Shown here one piece after another: positions 1 to 6,979 of a stretch of 64,000 nucleotides of DNA. The position numbers and the translations under genes were made by a program. Position 1 is the stretch's first letter. Every line of letters starts with the position of its first letter. The notes beneath the pieces are model-generated. The model made no database searches and was not told the origin of the DNA. It saw only the letters and a list, made by a program, of their open reading frames with translations. The stretch is from Siminovitchia acidinfaciens (GTDB taxonomy: Bacteria > Bacillota > Bacilli > Bacillales > Bacillaceae_C), in the NCBI RefSeq assembly GCF_003605385.1, contig NZ_QYTV02000003.1:1-64000 (forward strand), in the 5' to 3' direction.

Positions 1-133
1 TCAAGATGAGATTTCCCATTGCCTGGCTTGCCAGGCAGGTAAGATCCCTGAAAGACGATCAGGTAGATAGGTCCGGTGTGGAAGTGTGGCGACACATGGA
101 GCTGACGGATACTAATCGATCGAGGACTTAATC
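1..133 (+). rRNA. 23S ribosomal RNA, 3' end (partial)
   Basis: The first bases match the conserved 3' end of Bacillus 23S rRNA, including the GGTCCGGTGTGGAAG stretch and the terminal GATCGAGGACTTAAT segment. The gene enters from the left edge, so only its last 130 bases or so are present. It is followed by a 5S gene and a tRNA cluster, the usual layout of a Bacillaceae rrn operon. The exact 3' end is placed by analogy. Confidence 0.93.
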
Positions 134-246
134 TTAATATGAACAATGATTTTCGGTATCTTCTCTTATCTGGTTTTGAGGGAATGAAAAATTTCTCTTG
201 AAAATTACATAAAAGTAAGTATAATAAAAGATGTTGTTGAAAAATG

Positions 247-362
<116 letters not shown>

Positions 363-378
363 GAAAGGTTTTAATTTT

Positions 379-453
379 TCCGCAGTAGCTCAGTGGTAGA
401 GCTATCGGCTGTTAACCGATCGGTCGTAGGTTCGAATCCTACCTGCGGAGCCA
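379..453 (+). tRNA. tRNA-Asn(GTT)
   Basis: A full cloverleaf with acceptor stem TCCGCAG/CTGCGGA, anticodon loop CTGTTAA and the TTCGAAT T-loop. CCA is encoded. It is the first tRNA after 5S, as in the B. subtilis trnD order. Confidence 0.97.
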
Positions 454-455
454 TT

Positions 456-548
456 GGAGAGCTGTCCGAGCTGGCCGAAGGAGCACGATTGGAAATCGTG
501 TAGGCGGCTACCGCCGTCTCAAGGGTTCAAATCCCTTGCTCTCCGCCA
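456..548 (+). tRNA. tRNA-Ser(GGA)
   Basis: A class II tRNA with a long variable arm (GGCGGCTACCGCCGTC), acceptor GGAGAG/CTCTCC, anticodon GGA in loop TTGGAAA, and encoded CCA. It is two bases from the preceding tRNA. Confidence 0.96.
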
Positions 549-557
549 TATCATAAT

Positions 558-632
558 GGCCCCTTGGTCAAGCGGTTAAGACACCGCCCTTTCACGGCGG
601 TAACACGGGTTCGAATCCCGTAGGGGTCACCA
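558..632 (+). tRNA. tRNA-Glu(TTC)
   Basis: Cloverleaf starting GGCCCCTTGGTCAAG, anticodon TTC in loop CTTTCAC between CCGCC and GGCGG stems, T-loop TTCGAAT, encoded CCA. This matches Bacillus tRNA-Glu. Confidence 0.97.
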
Positions 633-643
633 ACTTTTATTAT

Positions 644-717
<74 letters not shown>

Positions 718-754
718 TTTTTCTACATAACATCTTAGGATGTAATATTCATAA

Positions 755-830
755 GGTCCCGTGGTGTAGCGGTTAACATGCCTGCCTGTCACGCAGGAGA
801 TCGCGGGTTCGATTCCCGTCGGGACCGCCA
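755..830 (+). tRNA. tRNA-Asp(GTC)
   Basis: Cloverleaf beginning GGTCCCGTGGTGTAGC, anticodon GTC in loop CTGTCAC, T-loop TTCGATT, acceptor closing with GGGACC, encoded CCA. Confidence 0.97.
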
Positions 831-846
831 TTTTATTTAGTTAAAC

Positions 847-922
847 GGCTCAGTAGCTCAGTCGGTAGAGCAAAGGACTGAAAATCCTTGTGTCGGCGGT
901 TCGATTCCGTCCTGAGCCACCA
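847..922 (+). tRNA. tRNA-Phe(GAA)
   Basis: Cloverleaf GGCTCAG/CTGAGCC, anticodon GAA in loop CTGAAAA, T-loop TTCGATT, encoded CCA. Confidence 0.97.
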
Positions 923-939
923 TTTGAAATATTAGCTGT

Positions 940-1024
940 GGTGGGGTAGCGAAGTGGCTAAACGCGGCGGACTGTAAATCCGCTCCCTCAGGGTTCGGCG
1001 GTTCGAATCCGTCCCCCACCACCA
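940..1024 (+). tRNA. tRNA-Tyr(GTA)
   Basis: A class II tRNA with acceptor GGTGGGG/CCCCACC, anticodon GTA in loop CTGTAAA, a long variable arm (CTCCCTCAGGGTTCGGC) and encoded CCA. Confidence 0.96.
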
Positions 1025-1029
1025 TTTAT

Positions 1030-1103
1030 AGGGGCATAGTTTAACGGTAGAACAGAGGTCTCCAAAACCTCTAGTGTGGGTTCGATTCCTACTGCCCCTG
1101 CCA
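1030..1103 (+). tRNA. tRNA-Trp(CCA)
   Basis: Acceptor AGGGGCA/TGCCCCT, anticodon CCA in loop CTCCAAA between GAGGT and ACCTC stems, discriminator G, encoded CCA end. Confidence 0.96.
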
Positions 1104-1108
1104 ATCGT

Positions 1109-1184
1109 GGCGGCTATGGCGAAGTGGTTAACGCATCGGATTGTGGCTCCGACATCGTGGGTTCGATTCCCACTAGTCGCCCCA
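1109..1184 (+). tRNA. tRNA-His(GTG)
   Basis: Acceptor GCGGCTA/TAGTCGC, anticodon GTG in loop TTGTGGC. An extra 5' G (G-1, base 1109) lies opposite C73, the identity element of tRNA-His. CCA is encoded. Confidence 0.95.
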
Positions 1185-1217
1185 TTGTAAATGTAGTATA
1201 ATTTAATTATATTTCAA

Positions 1218-1289
1218 TGGGCTATAGCCAAGCGGTAAGGCAACGGACTTTGACTCCGTCATTCGTTGGTTCGAATCCAGCTAGCCCAG
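1218..1289 (+). tRNA. tRNA-Gln(TTG)
   Basis: Acceptor TGGGCTA/TAGCCCA with discriminator G, anticodon TTG in loop CTTTGAC. CCA is not encoded. A 33-base AT-rich spacer separates it from tRNA-His, the longest gap in the second half of the cluster. Confidence 0.95.
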
Positions 1290-1292
1290 TAT

Positions 1293-1367
1293 GCGGAAGT
1301 AGTTCAGTGGTAGAACACCACCTTGCCAAGGTGGGGGTCGCGGGTTCGAACCCCGTCTTCCGCTCCA
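1293..1367 (+). tRNA. tRNA-Gly(GCC)
   Basis: Acceptor GCGGAAG/CTTCCGC, anticodon GCC in loop TTGCCAA, T-loop TTCGAAC, encoded CCA. Confidence 0.96.
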
Positions 1368-1372
1368 AATTT

Positions 1373-1446
1373 GGCGGCATAGCCAAGTGGTAAGGCACGG
1401 GTCTGCAACACCCTTACCACCGGTTCGAATCCGGTTGCCGCCTCCA
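1373..1446 (+). tRNA. tRNA-Cys(GCA)
   Basis: Acceptor GGCGGCA/TGCCGCC, discriminator T as usual for tRNA-Cys, anticodon GCA in loop CTGCAAC, encoded CCA. Confidence 0.96.
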
Positions 1447-1458
1447 TCTTTATTCCAT

Positions 1459-1542
1459 GCCTGAGTGGTGGAACTGGCATACACGTTGGACTCAAAATCC
1501 AATGCCTTCACGGGCTTGTGGGTTCGAATCCCACCTCAGGTA
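1459..1542 (+). tRNA. tRNA-Leu(CAA)
   Basis: A class II tRNA with acceptor GCCTGAG/CTCAGGT (G1-U72 wobble), anticodon CAA in loop CTCAAAA, a long variable arm and discriminator A. CCA is not encoded. It is the last gene of the cluster and is followed six bases later by a terminator. Confidence 0.93.
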
Positions 1543-1547
1543 TCAAA

Positions 1548-1589
1548 AAGGACTTTCAACGACTGGTTGAAAGTCCTTTATCTTTTTTA
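1548..1589 (+). terminator. Terminator of the rRNA-tRNA operon
   Basis: A perfect 13-bp stem (AAGGACTTTCAAC with GTTGAAAGTCCTT) closes a 5-base loop and is followed by a T-rich tail. It ends the rrn-tRNA transcript. Confidence 0.92.
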
Positions 1590-1751
1590 TGGAAAAGCGC
1601 AAATTACTTTTATTCTGTGCAAGGAGAGATTCTGTGCCTGCGCTTTTCTTTTTGCCTCGGATTATCAAATAAGGAAGATGAGGCTGACTAATAAGTCTCT
1701 ATTTATCAAATGCTAAACGAATATCGCTAGCCTAGATAGATCACCATGACC

Positions 1752-1901
1752 TTACCAGCAAAAAAACAGGGTATCTTTAGGCAATTCCTGGTAATTGTTT
1801 TTTACCGTAGTAGTCACATAAGAAGTTAGCCCTTCCGTATTAACGATATACGGTTCTAAAAAGCGGTTAACAACCGTGACCTTAACTTCATGAGCCCTTA
1901 T
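1752..1901 (-). pseudogene. Possible decayed coding remnant
   Basis: The 1590-1979 gap holds one suggestive open stretch on the minus strand: about 49 codons with protein-like composition, reading through NRFLEPYIVNTEGLTSYV and ending ...TLFFCW-stop. An in-frame TGA sits just upstream and there is no start codon or ribosome site, so it cannot be an intact gene. I do not recognise the family. It may be the 3' remnant of a lost gene or chance. Nothing else in the gap is supported. Confidence 0.25.
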
Positions 1902-1979
1902 TCAGAATTACTTTCAATAAGGACCGTCCAGAGTTTCTGGAGGCCTCAATGATGAAGATTGCAACTGGAGGAAAACTTA

Positions 1980-2561
1980 ATGAGAAAGAATTTCGCGTTC
2001 AGTATAGCCGGACTGGTTACGATTCCTTTAGGCCTGTATTTTGTCTTTGCATCAAGCGATAATCAAATAGGTGCAATTACAAGTAAAGAAAAGGAATTGA
2101 GTCTGGAAATTGCGAAACCGATTGAGTATATAGCGACTAAGGACGAAAAAGCAGCAGCAGAAAATGAAGTTGGTGAAGTAGCTGATGAACTGACCTTAAT
2201 CACTAGAATGATAGAGATGTCCATGCAAAAGGTGAATATACCCGGGGAGAACCTACCGGCTGGAGTAGCCTCTGGATCCCTACATCGGATTCAAATGACA
2301 AAAGGCAATATATATTTTTTAATATACAAGCTTGAATCGATTGATATTTCAAGAAACAAAAATGGAAAAGGCTATTCATACGAAAGCATTTTAAACAGGT
2401 GGTTGGAAGGGAACTTTGAGCATATCGGTGATGAAGCAAAATTCCTGATAAGCCTTATCTCAAAGCCTTATGGTCAGTATGATGGCGAAGAAGTTACCGT
2501 GAAAAGCAGGGTAGAGGAGCAATACTACATTCAGAATTATTTCAACGATAAACAGAAATAA
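1980..2561 (+). CDS. Membrane-anchored hypothetical protein
   Basis: A 193-residue protein I do not recognise. The ATG at 1980 is preferred over an upstream in-frame TTG at 1959 because GGAGGA lies just before it. Residues 8-27 form one hydrophobic segment (signal anchor or uncleaved signal), followed by a charged, Lys/Glu-rich outer part without cysteines or an obvious enzymatic motif. This suggests an extracytoplasmic domain tethered to the membrane. It stands alone between the tRNA operon terminator and its own terminator. No function can be assigned from sequence. Confidence 0.75.
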   Translation: MRKNFAFSIAGLVTIPLGLYFVFASSDNQIGAITSKEKELSLEIAKPIEYIATKDEKAAAENEVGEVADELTLITRMIEMSMQKVNIPGENLPAGVASGSLHRIQMTKGNIYFLIYKLESIDISRNKNGKGYSYESILNRWLEGNFEHIGDEAKFLISLISKPYGQYDGEEVTVKSRVEEQYYIQNYFNDKQK

Positions 2562-2564
2562 TGC

Positions 2565-2603
2565 AGTACCAAAAGCAATGATTGCCTTTTGGTACTTTTT
2601 TTA
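2565..2603 (+). terminator. Terminator after the hypothetical gene
   Basis: A long stem (AGTACCAAAAGCAA paired with TTGCCTTTTGGTACT) is followed by a run of seven T. On the minus strand the A-rich 5' side could also serve the converging RsbR-like gene. Confidence 0.85.
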
Positions 2604-2619
2604 TGTCTTTGATTTAGGT

Positions 2620-3474
2620 CTATAAATTTTTTATTAATTGAATTTCCTTGAACGCCTGATGCAGGTTTGCTTTTACTGTTATATGATTTAAGTCAAGCCC
2701 CAGAGTTACAATAGTTTGCGCGACTTCCGGACGTATTCCAGTAATGATGGTTTTGACACCAATCAGGGACAAGGCACCAATCACCTTGAAAAGTTGATCT
2801 GCAACCATCGTATCGACGATAAGCACTCCAGATATGTCTAGGACAAGATGGGTTAATTCCAGCTTTCCAGCCTGCTTTAAAGTTTCTTCCATTAGAAGGT
2901 GTGCCCTTTCTGTATCCATATTCCCAATCAGTGGCAGGACACCTACGCCTGGAACGAGGGGAACAACAGGCACTGATAATTCTAGAAAAGATGTTTTGGC
3001 ACTCTCGAGCGATCTTTGAAACTCTTTAACATACGTAAGGCTGAAATCATGTACAGCCTTATCCATAAGCGGATCAATGATTGATATAAGTTCGAAAACT
3101 ATTCTGGCAGACAAATTGTTCTTCATTACTTCTTCTTTAAGGTGTTGCCAGATACCACTTCTGTAATAGCTTGTATCTTTAAGGGCTTCATCCAAAGGAA
3201 CACCAAGACCGAATATGTATTGGCCGGTTTTTTCTCCCCATATACGCACCTTATCATTAGCCTTATGAATGTCTGATGAATCAACTAGGGCTTCTCCGAA
3301 AAGTGCAACAAAATCTGCGCGAATTTTGATGATCTGCTGTTCTATTTGTTGGAATGCCTTTTGTTCTGATGATGTCATTGAGACCTCGGCAAATCTTTTT
3401 TCATGAATTTCTTGAGCGATGAAACCTTTGTTTTTTAATATGGTCTCCCCCAAATATTGCAATTCATTCTTCAT
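2620..3474 (-). CDS. RsbR-family stressosome protein (STAS domain)
   Basis: A 284-residue protein with a helical N-terminal sensor region (about 1-160) and a C-terminal STAS domain (about 165-280). The STAS part carries the RsbR signatures PLIGNMDTERA and DISGVLIVDTMVA; in known RsbR proteins the threonines in these two segments are targets of the kinase RsbT. RsbR paralogues sit in the stressosome and control sigma-B through RsbT. The N-terminal domain differs between paralogues and probably senses a different signal in each. Neither rsbS nor rsbT is near, so this is an unlinked stressosome subunit, like several in B. subtilis. A second paralogue lies at 54866-55705. The start is an ATG behind a GGAGGGA-type site. 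Confidence 0.85.
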   Translation of the reverse strand: MKNELQYLGETILKNKGFIAQEIHEKRFAEVSMTSSEQKAFQQIEQQIIKIRADFVALFGEALVDSSDIHKANDKVRIWGEKTGQYIFGLGVPLDEALKDTSYYRSGIWQHLKEEVMKNNLSARIVFELISIIDPLMDKAVHDFSLTYVKEFQRSLESAKTSFLELSVPVVPLVPGVGVLPLIGNMDTERAHLLMEETLKQAGKLELTHLVLDISGVLIVDTMVADQLFKVIGALSLIGVKTIITGIRPEVAQTIVTLGLDLNHITVKANLHQAFKEIQLIKNL

Positions 3475-3618
3475 ATAGGTCCCTCCTCATAAAGAGCGTT
3501 TTCCCCGCAAGGGTTTCATACTATTTAATTGTAAAGGGTATTTGTTTTTCAAGCAAATATGATTGACAATATTTTTCATTTAATATAATATTCAAAATAG
3601 TTGGACAGGAGGTGTTCC

Positions 3619-3690
3619 ATGACTTTCCTTTTTCTAAAAAGATTATTATTAATCCCGTTTCCGGAGCCAATGGAGAGAAAAACACTTTGA
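3619..3690 (+). CDS. Leader peptide ORF ahead of the AmiS/UreI gene
   Basis: An ORF of 23 codons, too short for standard ORF calling. It starts at ATG 3619 behind a strong site (ACAGGAGGTG, about 6 bases spacing), encodes a leucine-rich peptide (MTFLFLKRLLLIPF...) and stops at TGA 3688-3690. The stop lies directly before the AAAAGGAGG site of the next gene, which starts 17 bases downstream. This arrangement fits translational coupling or leader-peptide regulation of the channel gene. The product itself may have no function. The reading frame and both ribosome sites are visible; the role is inferred. Confidence 0.55.
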   Translation: MTFLFLKRLLLIPFPEPMERKTL

Positions 3691-3707
3691 AAAAGGAGGG
3701 GCATCAA

Positions 3708-4322
3708 TTGTCTAATGTCGGGCTTCTTTATGTGGGCGGGGTTTTATTTATCAATTCATTAATGCTGTTAGGAAGGATTGATGGAAAAAGTGCATCGGTA
3801 TTTAACGTATTTGTTGGTCTGCTCCAGGTAATTACACCTATATATTTAATAATTAAAGCAGATGGCAATCAACAGGAAATATTCGGAGCAGCCGGCATTT
3901 TTCTCTTTGGATTCACATATTTGTATGTAGGGCTGACAAACTGGTTTGGTCTTGAAACAAGCGGATTGGGATGGTATTGTCTTTGGGTAGCAGTACTGGC
4001 GCTTGGATTTTCTTATGTCAGTTTCTTTCATTCATCAGATATTAAGTTCGGCATCATCTGGCTTTTTTGGTCATATTTATGGTTTTTGTTCTATTTAGTT
4101 TTGGCAAAAAATATGGATATAGCACGATACGTCGGTAAAGTAACCTTTGTAATGGCATGGATTACTTGTACAATACCGGCTTTTTTGGGGTTGGCGAATG
4201 TATGGAATGATGTAAGTAACACAATTGCTGTAATCGTTGCCGGCCTGGCAGCGCTTTACTTTATTGCAGGTTATTTTACCAGCAAGCCGTCAACGGTTGG
4301 TCAGGAAAATGTTGCATCTTAA
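3708..4322 (+). CDS. AmiS/UreI family channel
   Basis: About 204 residues with six to seven membrane helices, starting LYVGGVLFINSLMLLG and with a central segment FGFTYLYVGLTNW typical of AmiS/UreI proteins. This family includes the acid-gated urea channel UreI and the amide channel AmiS and mediates passive uptake of urea or short amides. The TTG start at 3708 is chosen because AAAAAGGAGG lies 8 bases before it; the ORF remains open 32 codons upstream, but that part overlaps the leader ORF in another frame and lacks a suitable site. No urease or amidase gene is adjacent, so the substrate is open. Confidence 0.85.
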   Translation: MSNVGLLYVGGVLFINSLMLLGRIDGKSASVFNVFVGLLQVITPIYLIIKADGNQQEIFGAAGIFLFGFTYLYVGLTNWFGLETSGLGWYCLWVAVLALGFSYVSFFHSSDIKFGIIWLFWSYLWFLFYLVLAKNMDIARYVGKVTFVMAWITCTIPAFLGLANVWNDVSNTIAVIVAGLAALYFIAGYFTSKPSTVGQENVAS

Positions 4323-4334
4323 AGTATAAAGATG

Positions 4335-4370
4335 AGCCTGCTTTAATATAAGCAGGCTTTAACATTTTTT
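4335..4370 (+). terminator. Terminator after the AmiS/UreI gene
   Basis: A 9-bp stem AGCCTGCTT/AAGCAGGCT is followed by TTAACATTTTTT, just before the next promoter. Confidence 0.85.
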
Positions 4371-4372
4371 AG

Positions 4373-4401
4373 TTGACAACATACCCTTCGGGGTATATAA
4401 T
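4373..4401 (+). promoter_or_regulatory. Sigma-A promoter with CstR-type operator
   Basis: TTGACA (4373-4378) and TATAAT (4396-4401) are separated by exactly 17 bases. The spacer is filled by the perfect palindrome ATACCC-TTCG-GGGTAT (4381-4396), which matches the operator class bound by CstR/CsoR-family repressors. Binding would block RNA polymerase. The promoter drives the membrane rhodanese and cstR, so the repressor would regulate itself. Confidence 0.85.
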
Positions 4402-4430
4402 GATAACTGGTAAGGGGGAAGATAGTTTAT

Positions 4431-4763
4431 ATGATCTTAATGACATTAATCGCGGCAGCGGCGGCTGTCTTTATTTATAGAAGATATATTCCAGTAGCGG
4501 GGATTGAGCCTGTTGGCGAGAAACCGGAGAATAAGACGGTTATTGATTTAAGGGACTTCAATGAATCATATAAAACTCCAATTACTGGTGCGTTGAATAT
4601 TCCAGTAGCCTATTTAAAAAGGTATCATCAAGAGATTCCACGTGATAACCTTCATATTATCGCGTCAAATAAAGTGGAGAAAAATATGGGAGCTAGGGTC
4701 TTGCGTGAAAAAGGTTTCCATGTATGCAGTTATTCAATACCTGAGAAAAAGAGCTTTGTTTGA
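4431..4763 (+). CDS. Membrane-anchored rhodanese-like protein lacking the catalytic Cys
   Basis: 110 residues: an N-terminal membrane segment (about 2-17) and a rhodanese fold with the typical VIDLRDFNESY and TGALNIPVAYL elements. Where active rhodaneses have a Cys-x5-Arg loop after the fourth strand, this protein reads IIASNKVEKNMGARVL, so the persulfide-carrying cysteine is replaced by serine. The only cysteine is near the C-terminus (HVCSYS). It is probably a non-catalytic binding or scaffold protein at the membrane. It is the first gene behind the CstR-type promoter and is followed 48 bases later by cstR. Confidence 0.8.
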   Translation: MILMTLIAAAAAVFIYRRYIPVAGIEPVGEKPENKTVIDLRDFNESYKTPITGALNIPVAYLKRYHQEIPRDNLHIIASNKVEKNMGARVLREKGFHVCSYSIPEKKSFV

Positions 4764-4811
4764 GAAAGAAAAGTACGATAAGCATGGAAAATAATAAAGG
4801 AGGTAAACCAA

Positions 4812-5075
4812 ATGAATTACGATGATCAAATGAAAAACAGAGTAAAGCGGATCGAAGGGCAGCTTAGAGGAATATTAAGAATGATGGAAGAAGGAAAAGA
4901 CTGTAAAGATGTAATTACTCAATTGTCGGCAGCCAGAACAGCGATCGACCGCACAATTGGAGTGGTAGTAAGTTCTAACCTAGTCGAGTGCGTGCAAAAA
5001 GCAAATGAGTCCGGAAGTGGAAATACAGAAGAATTGGTGAAAGAAGCAGTAAATTTACTGGTGAAAAGTCGTTAA
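4812..5075 (+). CDS. cstR: Persulfide-sensing repressor CstR
   Basis: An 87-residue CsoR/RcnR-family helical repressor. Cys31 and Cys60 are present at the spacing known for S. aureus CstR, while the histidine of the copper-sensing C-H-C triad is absent; this separates it from the true CsoR at 51547. CstR senses sulfane sulfur by forming di-, tri- or tetrasulfide links between these cysteines across the dimer, which releases its operator. The good ribosome site AAAGGAGG precedes ATG 4812. It sits between two promoters that both carry matching palindromes and probably controls the whole 4.4-8.6 kb region, including itself. Confidence 0.92.
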   Translation: MNYDDQMKNRVKRIEGQLRGILRMMEEGKDCKDVITQLSAARTAIDRTIGVVVSSNLVECVQKANESGSGNTEELVKEAVNLLVKSR

Positions 5076-5085
5076 TAAAAAAGAG

Positions 5086-5170
5086 TTGACATACTCTTTT
5101 ATTTAATAATATAATACCCGTAGGGGTAGAGGTAATTTTTTTATGACTAAAATAATACCCTAATGGGTAT
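5086..5170 (+). promoter_or_regulatory. Promoter with two CstR-type operators
   Basis: TTGACA (5086-5091) and TATAAT (5110-5115) are spaced by 18 bases. Operator 1 (ATACCC-GTAG-GGGTAG, 5114-5129) overlaps the -10 and start site. Operator 2 (ATACCC-TAAT-GGGTAT, 5155-5170) is a perfect palindrome about 41 bases downstream, roughly four helical turns. This drives the sulfur-handling genes from dsrE2 onward. Confidence 0.85.
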
Positions 5171-5190
5171 GGAGGGTTGGAGGAAAAACA

Positions 5191-5670
5191 ATGAGTGAAA
5201 AGAAAAAAACAACGATTGTTTTGTTCAGCGGTGATTACGATAAAGCGATGGCTGCGTATATTATCGCCAACGGTGCAGCAGCATATGACCACGAGGTAAC
5301 AATTTTCCACACATTTTGGGGACTAAATGCTCTAAGGAAAGATGAAGACATTCAAGTGAAGAAAGGCTTCATGGAAAAAATGTTCGGCAAAATGATGCCG
5401 AGAGGAGCAGATCGGATGGGACTATCGAAAATGAACTTCGCCGGTATGGGCCCCAAGATGATCAAAGATATCATGAAAAAGCATAATGCCATCCCACTCC
5501 CTCAGTTGATTGAAATGGCACAGGAGCAGGACATTAAGCTTGTGGCCTGCACAATGACAATGGATTTGCTAGGCCTGCATCAAGAGGAGCTCTTGGATGG
5601 AATCGAGTATGCTGGTGTGGCCGCATACCTTGCTGATGCGGAAATTGGCCATGTCAATCTGTTTATTTAA
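5191..5670 (+). CDS. DsrE2-like sulfur carrier protein
   Basis: 159 residues of the DsrE/DsrF/DrsH-like family. The opening TIVLFSGDYDKAMAAYIIAN is the family's strand-helix start; a Met/Lys-rich loop covers residues 61-95. A single cysteine, Cys120 in KLVACTMTMDLLGL, matches the conserved sulfur-carrying Cys. Family members bind persulfide sulfur and pass it to partners such as TusA. The Shine-Dalgarno site GTTGGAGGAAA precedes the ATG. It is the first gene behind the double-operator promoter and is followed by rhodanese and TusA genes, so a relay role is likely. Confidence 0.85.
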   Translation: MSEKKKTTIVLFSGDYDKAMAAYIIANGAAAYDHEVTIFHTFWGLNALRKDEDIQVKKGFMEKMFGKMMPRGADRMGLSKMNFAGMGPKMIKDIMKKHNAIPLPQLIEMAQEQDIKLVACTMTMDLLGLHQEELLDGIEYAGVAAYLADAEIGHVNLFI

Positions 5671-5689
5671 CTGAAGGATATGAAGAAAA

Positions 5690-6052
5690 ATGGAATATAT
5701 GAAACTTATTGTCTTCGCGCTCTTGATTGTATTTATTGTCCAACGAACCCTTCCGGCTAGAGGAGTTCGTCAGCTTTCAGCAAGTGAAATGAAAGCAATA
5801 TTGAAGGACAGCAGCAAACAGTTTGTTGATGTACGAACGCCGGCGGAATATAAAGCGAACCATATAAAAGGATTTCAAAATATCCCTCTTCATACTTTGG
5901 CGCAGTTTGCTGACACCAAGCTCTCAAAAGATAAAGAGATCATTGTGATTTGCCAAAGCGGCATGAGAAGCCAAAAGGCCTGCAGGATTTTAAAGAAGAA
6001 GGGATTTACGAATGTCCTAAATGTACGAGGCGGCATAAGTGCTTGGTCATAG
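5690..6052 (+). CDS. Membrane-anchored rhodanese
   Basis: 120 residues: an N-terminal membrane helix (about 4-18) and a single rhodanese domain with FVDVRTPAEYKANHIKG and the active loop CQSGMRS (Cys88), which is complete. It would carry a persulfide on Cys88 at the inner face of the membrane. It resembles the domain plan of the Cys-less protein at 4431, and the two may be an active/inactive pair. It follows dsrE2 by 19 bases in the same operon. A second Met (codon 4) is an alternative start. Confidence 0.88.
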   Translation: MEYMKLIVFALLIVFIVQRTLPARGVRQLSASEMKAILKDSSKQFVDVRTPAEYKANHIKGFQNIPLHTLAQFADTKLSKDKEIIVICQSGMRSQKACRILKKKGFTNVLNVRGGISAWS

Positions 6053-6081
6053 AAACTACTTTTCATAAGGGGGAAAAATTA

Positions 6082-6378
6082 ATGAAAGAAATCACTGCAA
6101 AAGAAGTGGAGCAAAGACTTGAACAAGGTGAAAAGTTAAATATTATTGATGTACGCGAAGCGGATGAAGTGGCAGCAGGGAAAATCCCTGAAGCTATCCA
6201 TATACCATTGGGATTGATTGAATTTAAAATGAATGAGCTTGATAAATCCAAGGAGTATATCATGGTTTGCCGTTCAGGCGGAAGAAGCGGCCGAGCAACA
6301 CAATTTCTGGAGAACCAAGGATACAAAGCTGTTAATATGGCAGGCGGTATGCTTGATTGGGAAGGAAATATAGAATAA
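6082..6378 (+). CDS. Single-domain rhodanese
   Basis: 98 residues, soluble, one rhodanese domain with NIIDVREADEVAAGKIP and an intact active loop CRSGGRS (Cys63). The reading frame is open 44 codons upstream, but that part overlaps the preceding gene; ATG 6082 has AAGGGGGAAAAA in front and is the likely start. It moves sulfane sulfur between thiosulfate or persulfides and acceptors such as TusA or thiols. It is the third rhodanese of this operon. Confidence 0.88.
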   Translation: MKEITAKEVEQRLEQGEKLNIIDVREADEVAAGKIPEAIHIPLGLIEFKMNELDKSKEYIMVCRSGGRSGRATQFLENQGYKAVNMAGGMLDWEGNIE

Positions 6379-6395
6379 CGAATGGAGGCAAAAGC

Positions 6396-6965
6396 ATGAA
6401 TTTGAAAGCAGATGTCATTTTGGATGCAAAAGGTTTAGCCTGTCCGATGCCGATTGTTAAAACAAAAAAAGCGATGAATGAATTGGAGCCCGGGAAGGTC
6501 CTTGAGGTTCAGGCAACTGATAAAGGGTCTAAAGCCGATCTTAAAGCATGGGCTGAGAGCACAGGCCATCAATACTTGGGGACTTTGGAAGAAGCCGACA
6601 TATTAAAACATTTTCTAAGAAAGTCTTCCGATGATGAAACAACGGAGAAAAATTATCCCCACGTCATCTCAAATAATGAACTGATGGATAAAATAGAGTC
6701 TGATGACAGCATTGTTGTGTTGGATGTCAGAGAAGCGGCAGAATATACGTTTAATCATATTTCAGGTGCTGTCTCCATCCCAATGGGAGAATTGGATGAA
6801 AGATCGAATGAATTAGGAAAAGAGCAGGAAATCTTCGTCGTATGCCGTACTGGCAACAGAAGCGACCTGGCCGCTCAAAAACTTACTGAAAAAGGCTTTG
6901 AAAAAGTGTTCAATGTTATTCCAGGTATGAGTGAATGGTCGGGTAAAACTGAAGGAATAAATTAA
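6396..6965 (+). CDS. TusA-rhodanese fusion protein
   Basis: 189 residues with two domains: TusA/SirA at about 6-75, with the carrier motif LACPMP (Cys16), and a rhodanese at about 90-185, with LDVREAAEYTFNHISG and active loop CRTGNRS (Cys150). The fusion puts sulfur donor and acceptor in one chain. It recalls the multidomain CstA protein of the S. aureus cst operon, though the domain order may differ. ATG 6396 follows GGAGGCAAAAGC; the 13 upstream codons overlap the preceding gene. The downstream glutaredoxin begins 15 bases after its stop. Confidence 0.88.
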   Translation: MNLKADVILDAKGLACPMPIVKTKKAMNELEPGKVLEVQATDKGSKADLKAWAESTGHQYLGTLEEADILKHFLRKSSDDETTEKNYPHVISNNELMDKIESDDSIVVLDVREAAEYTFNHISGAVSIPMGELDERSNELGKEQEIFVVCRTGNRSDLAAQKLTEKGFEKVFNVIPGMSEWSGKTEGIN

Positions 6966-6979
6966 GGAGGTAAAAGGTA

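Noticed and set aside
1465-1716. Plus-strand ORF of 83 codons overlapping tRNA-Leu
   Set aside because: Starts inside the tRNA and passes through the terminator, without a ribosome site.
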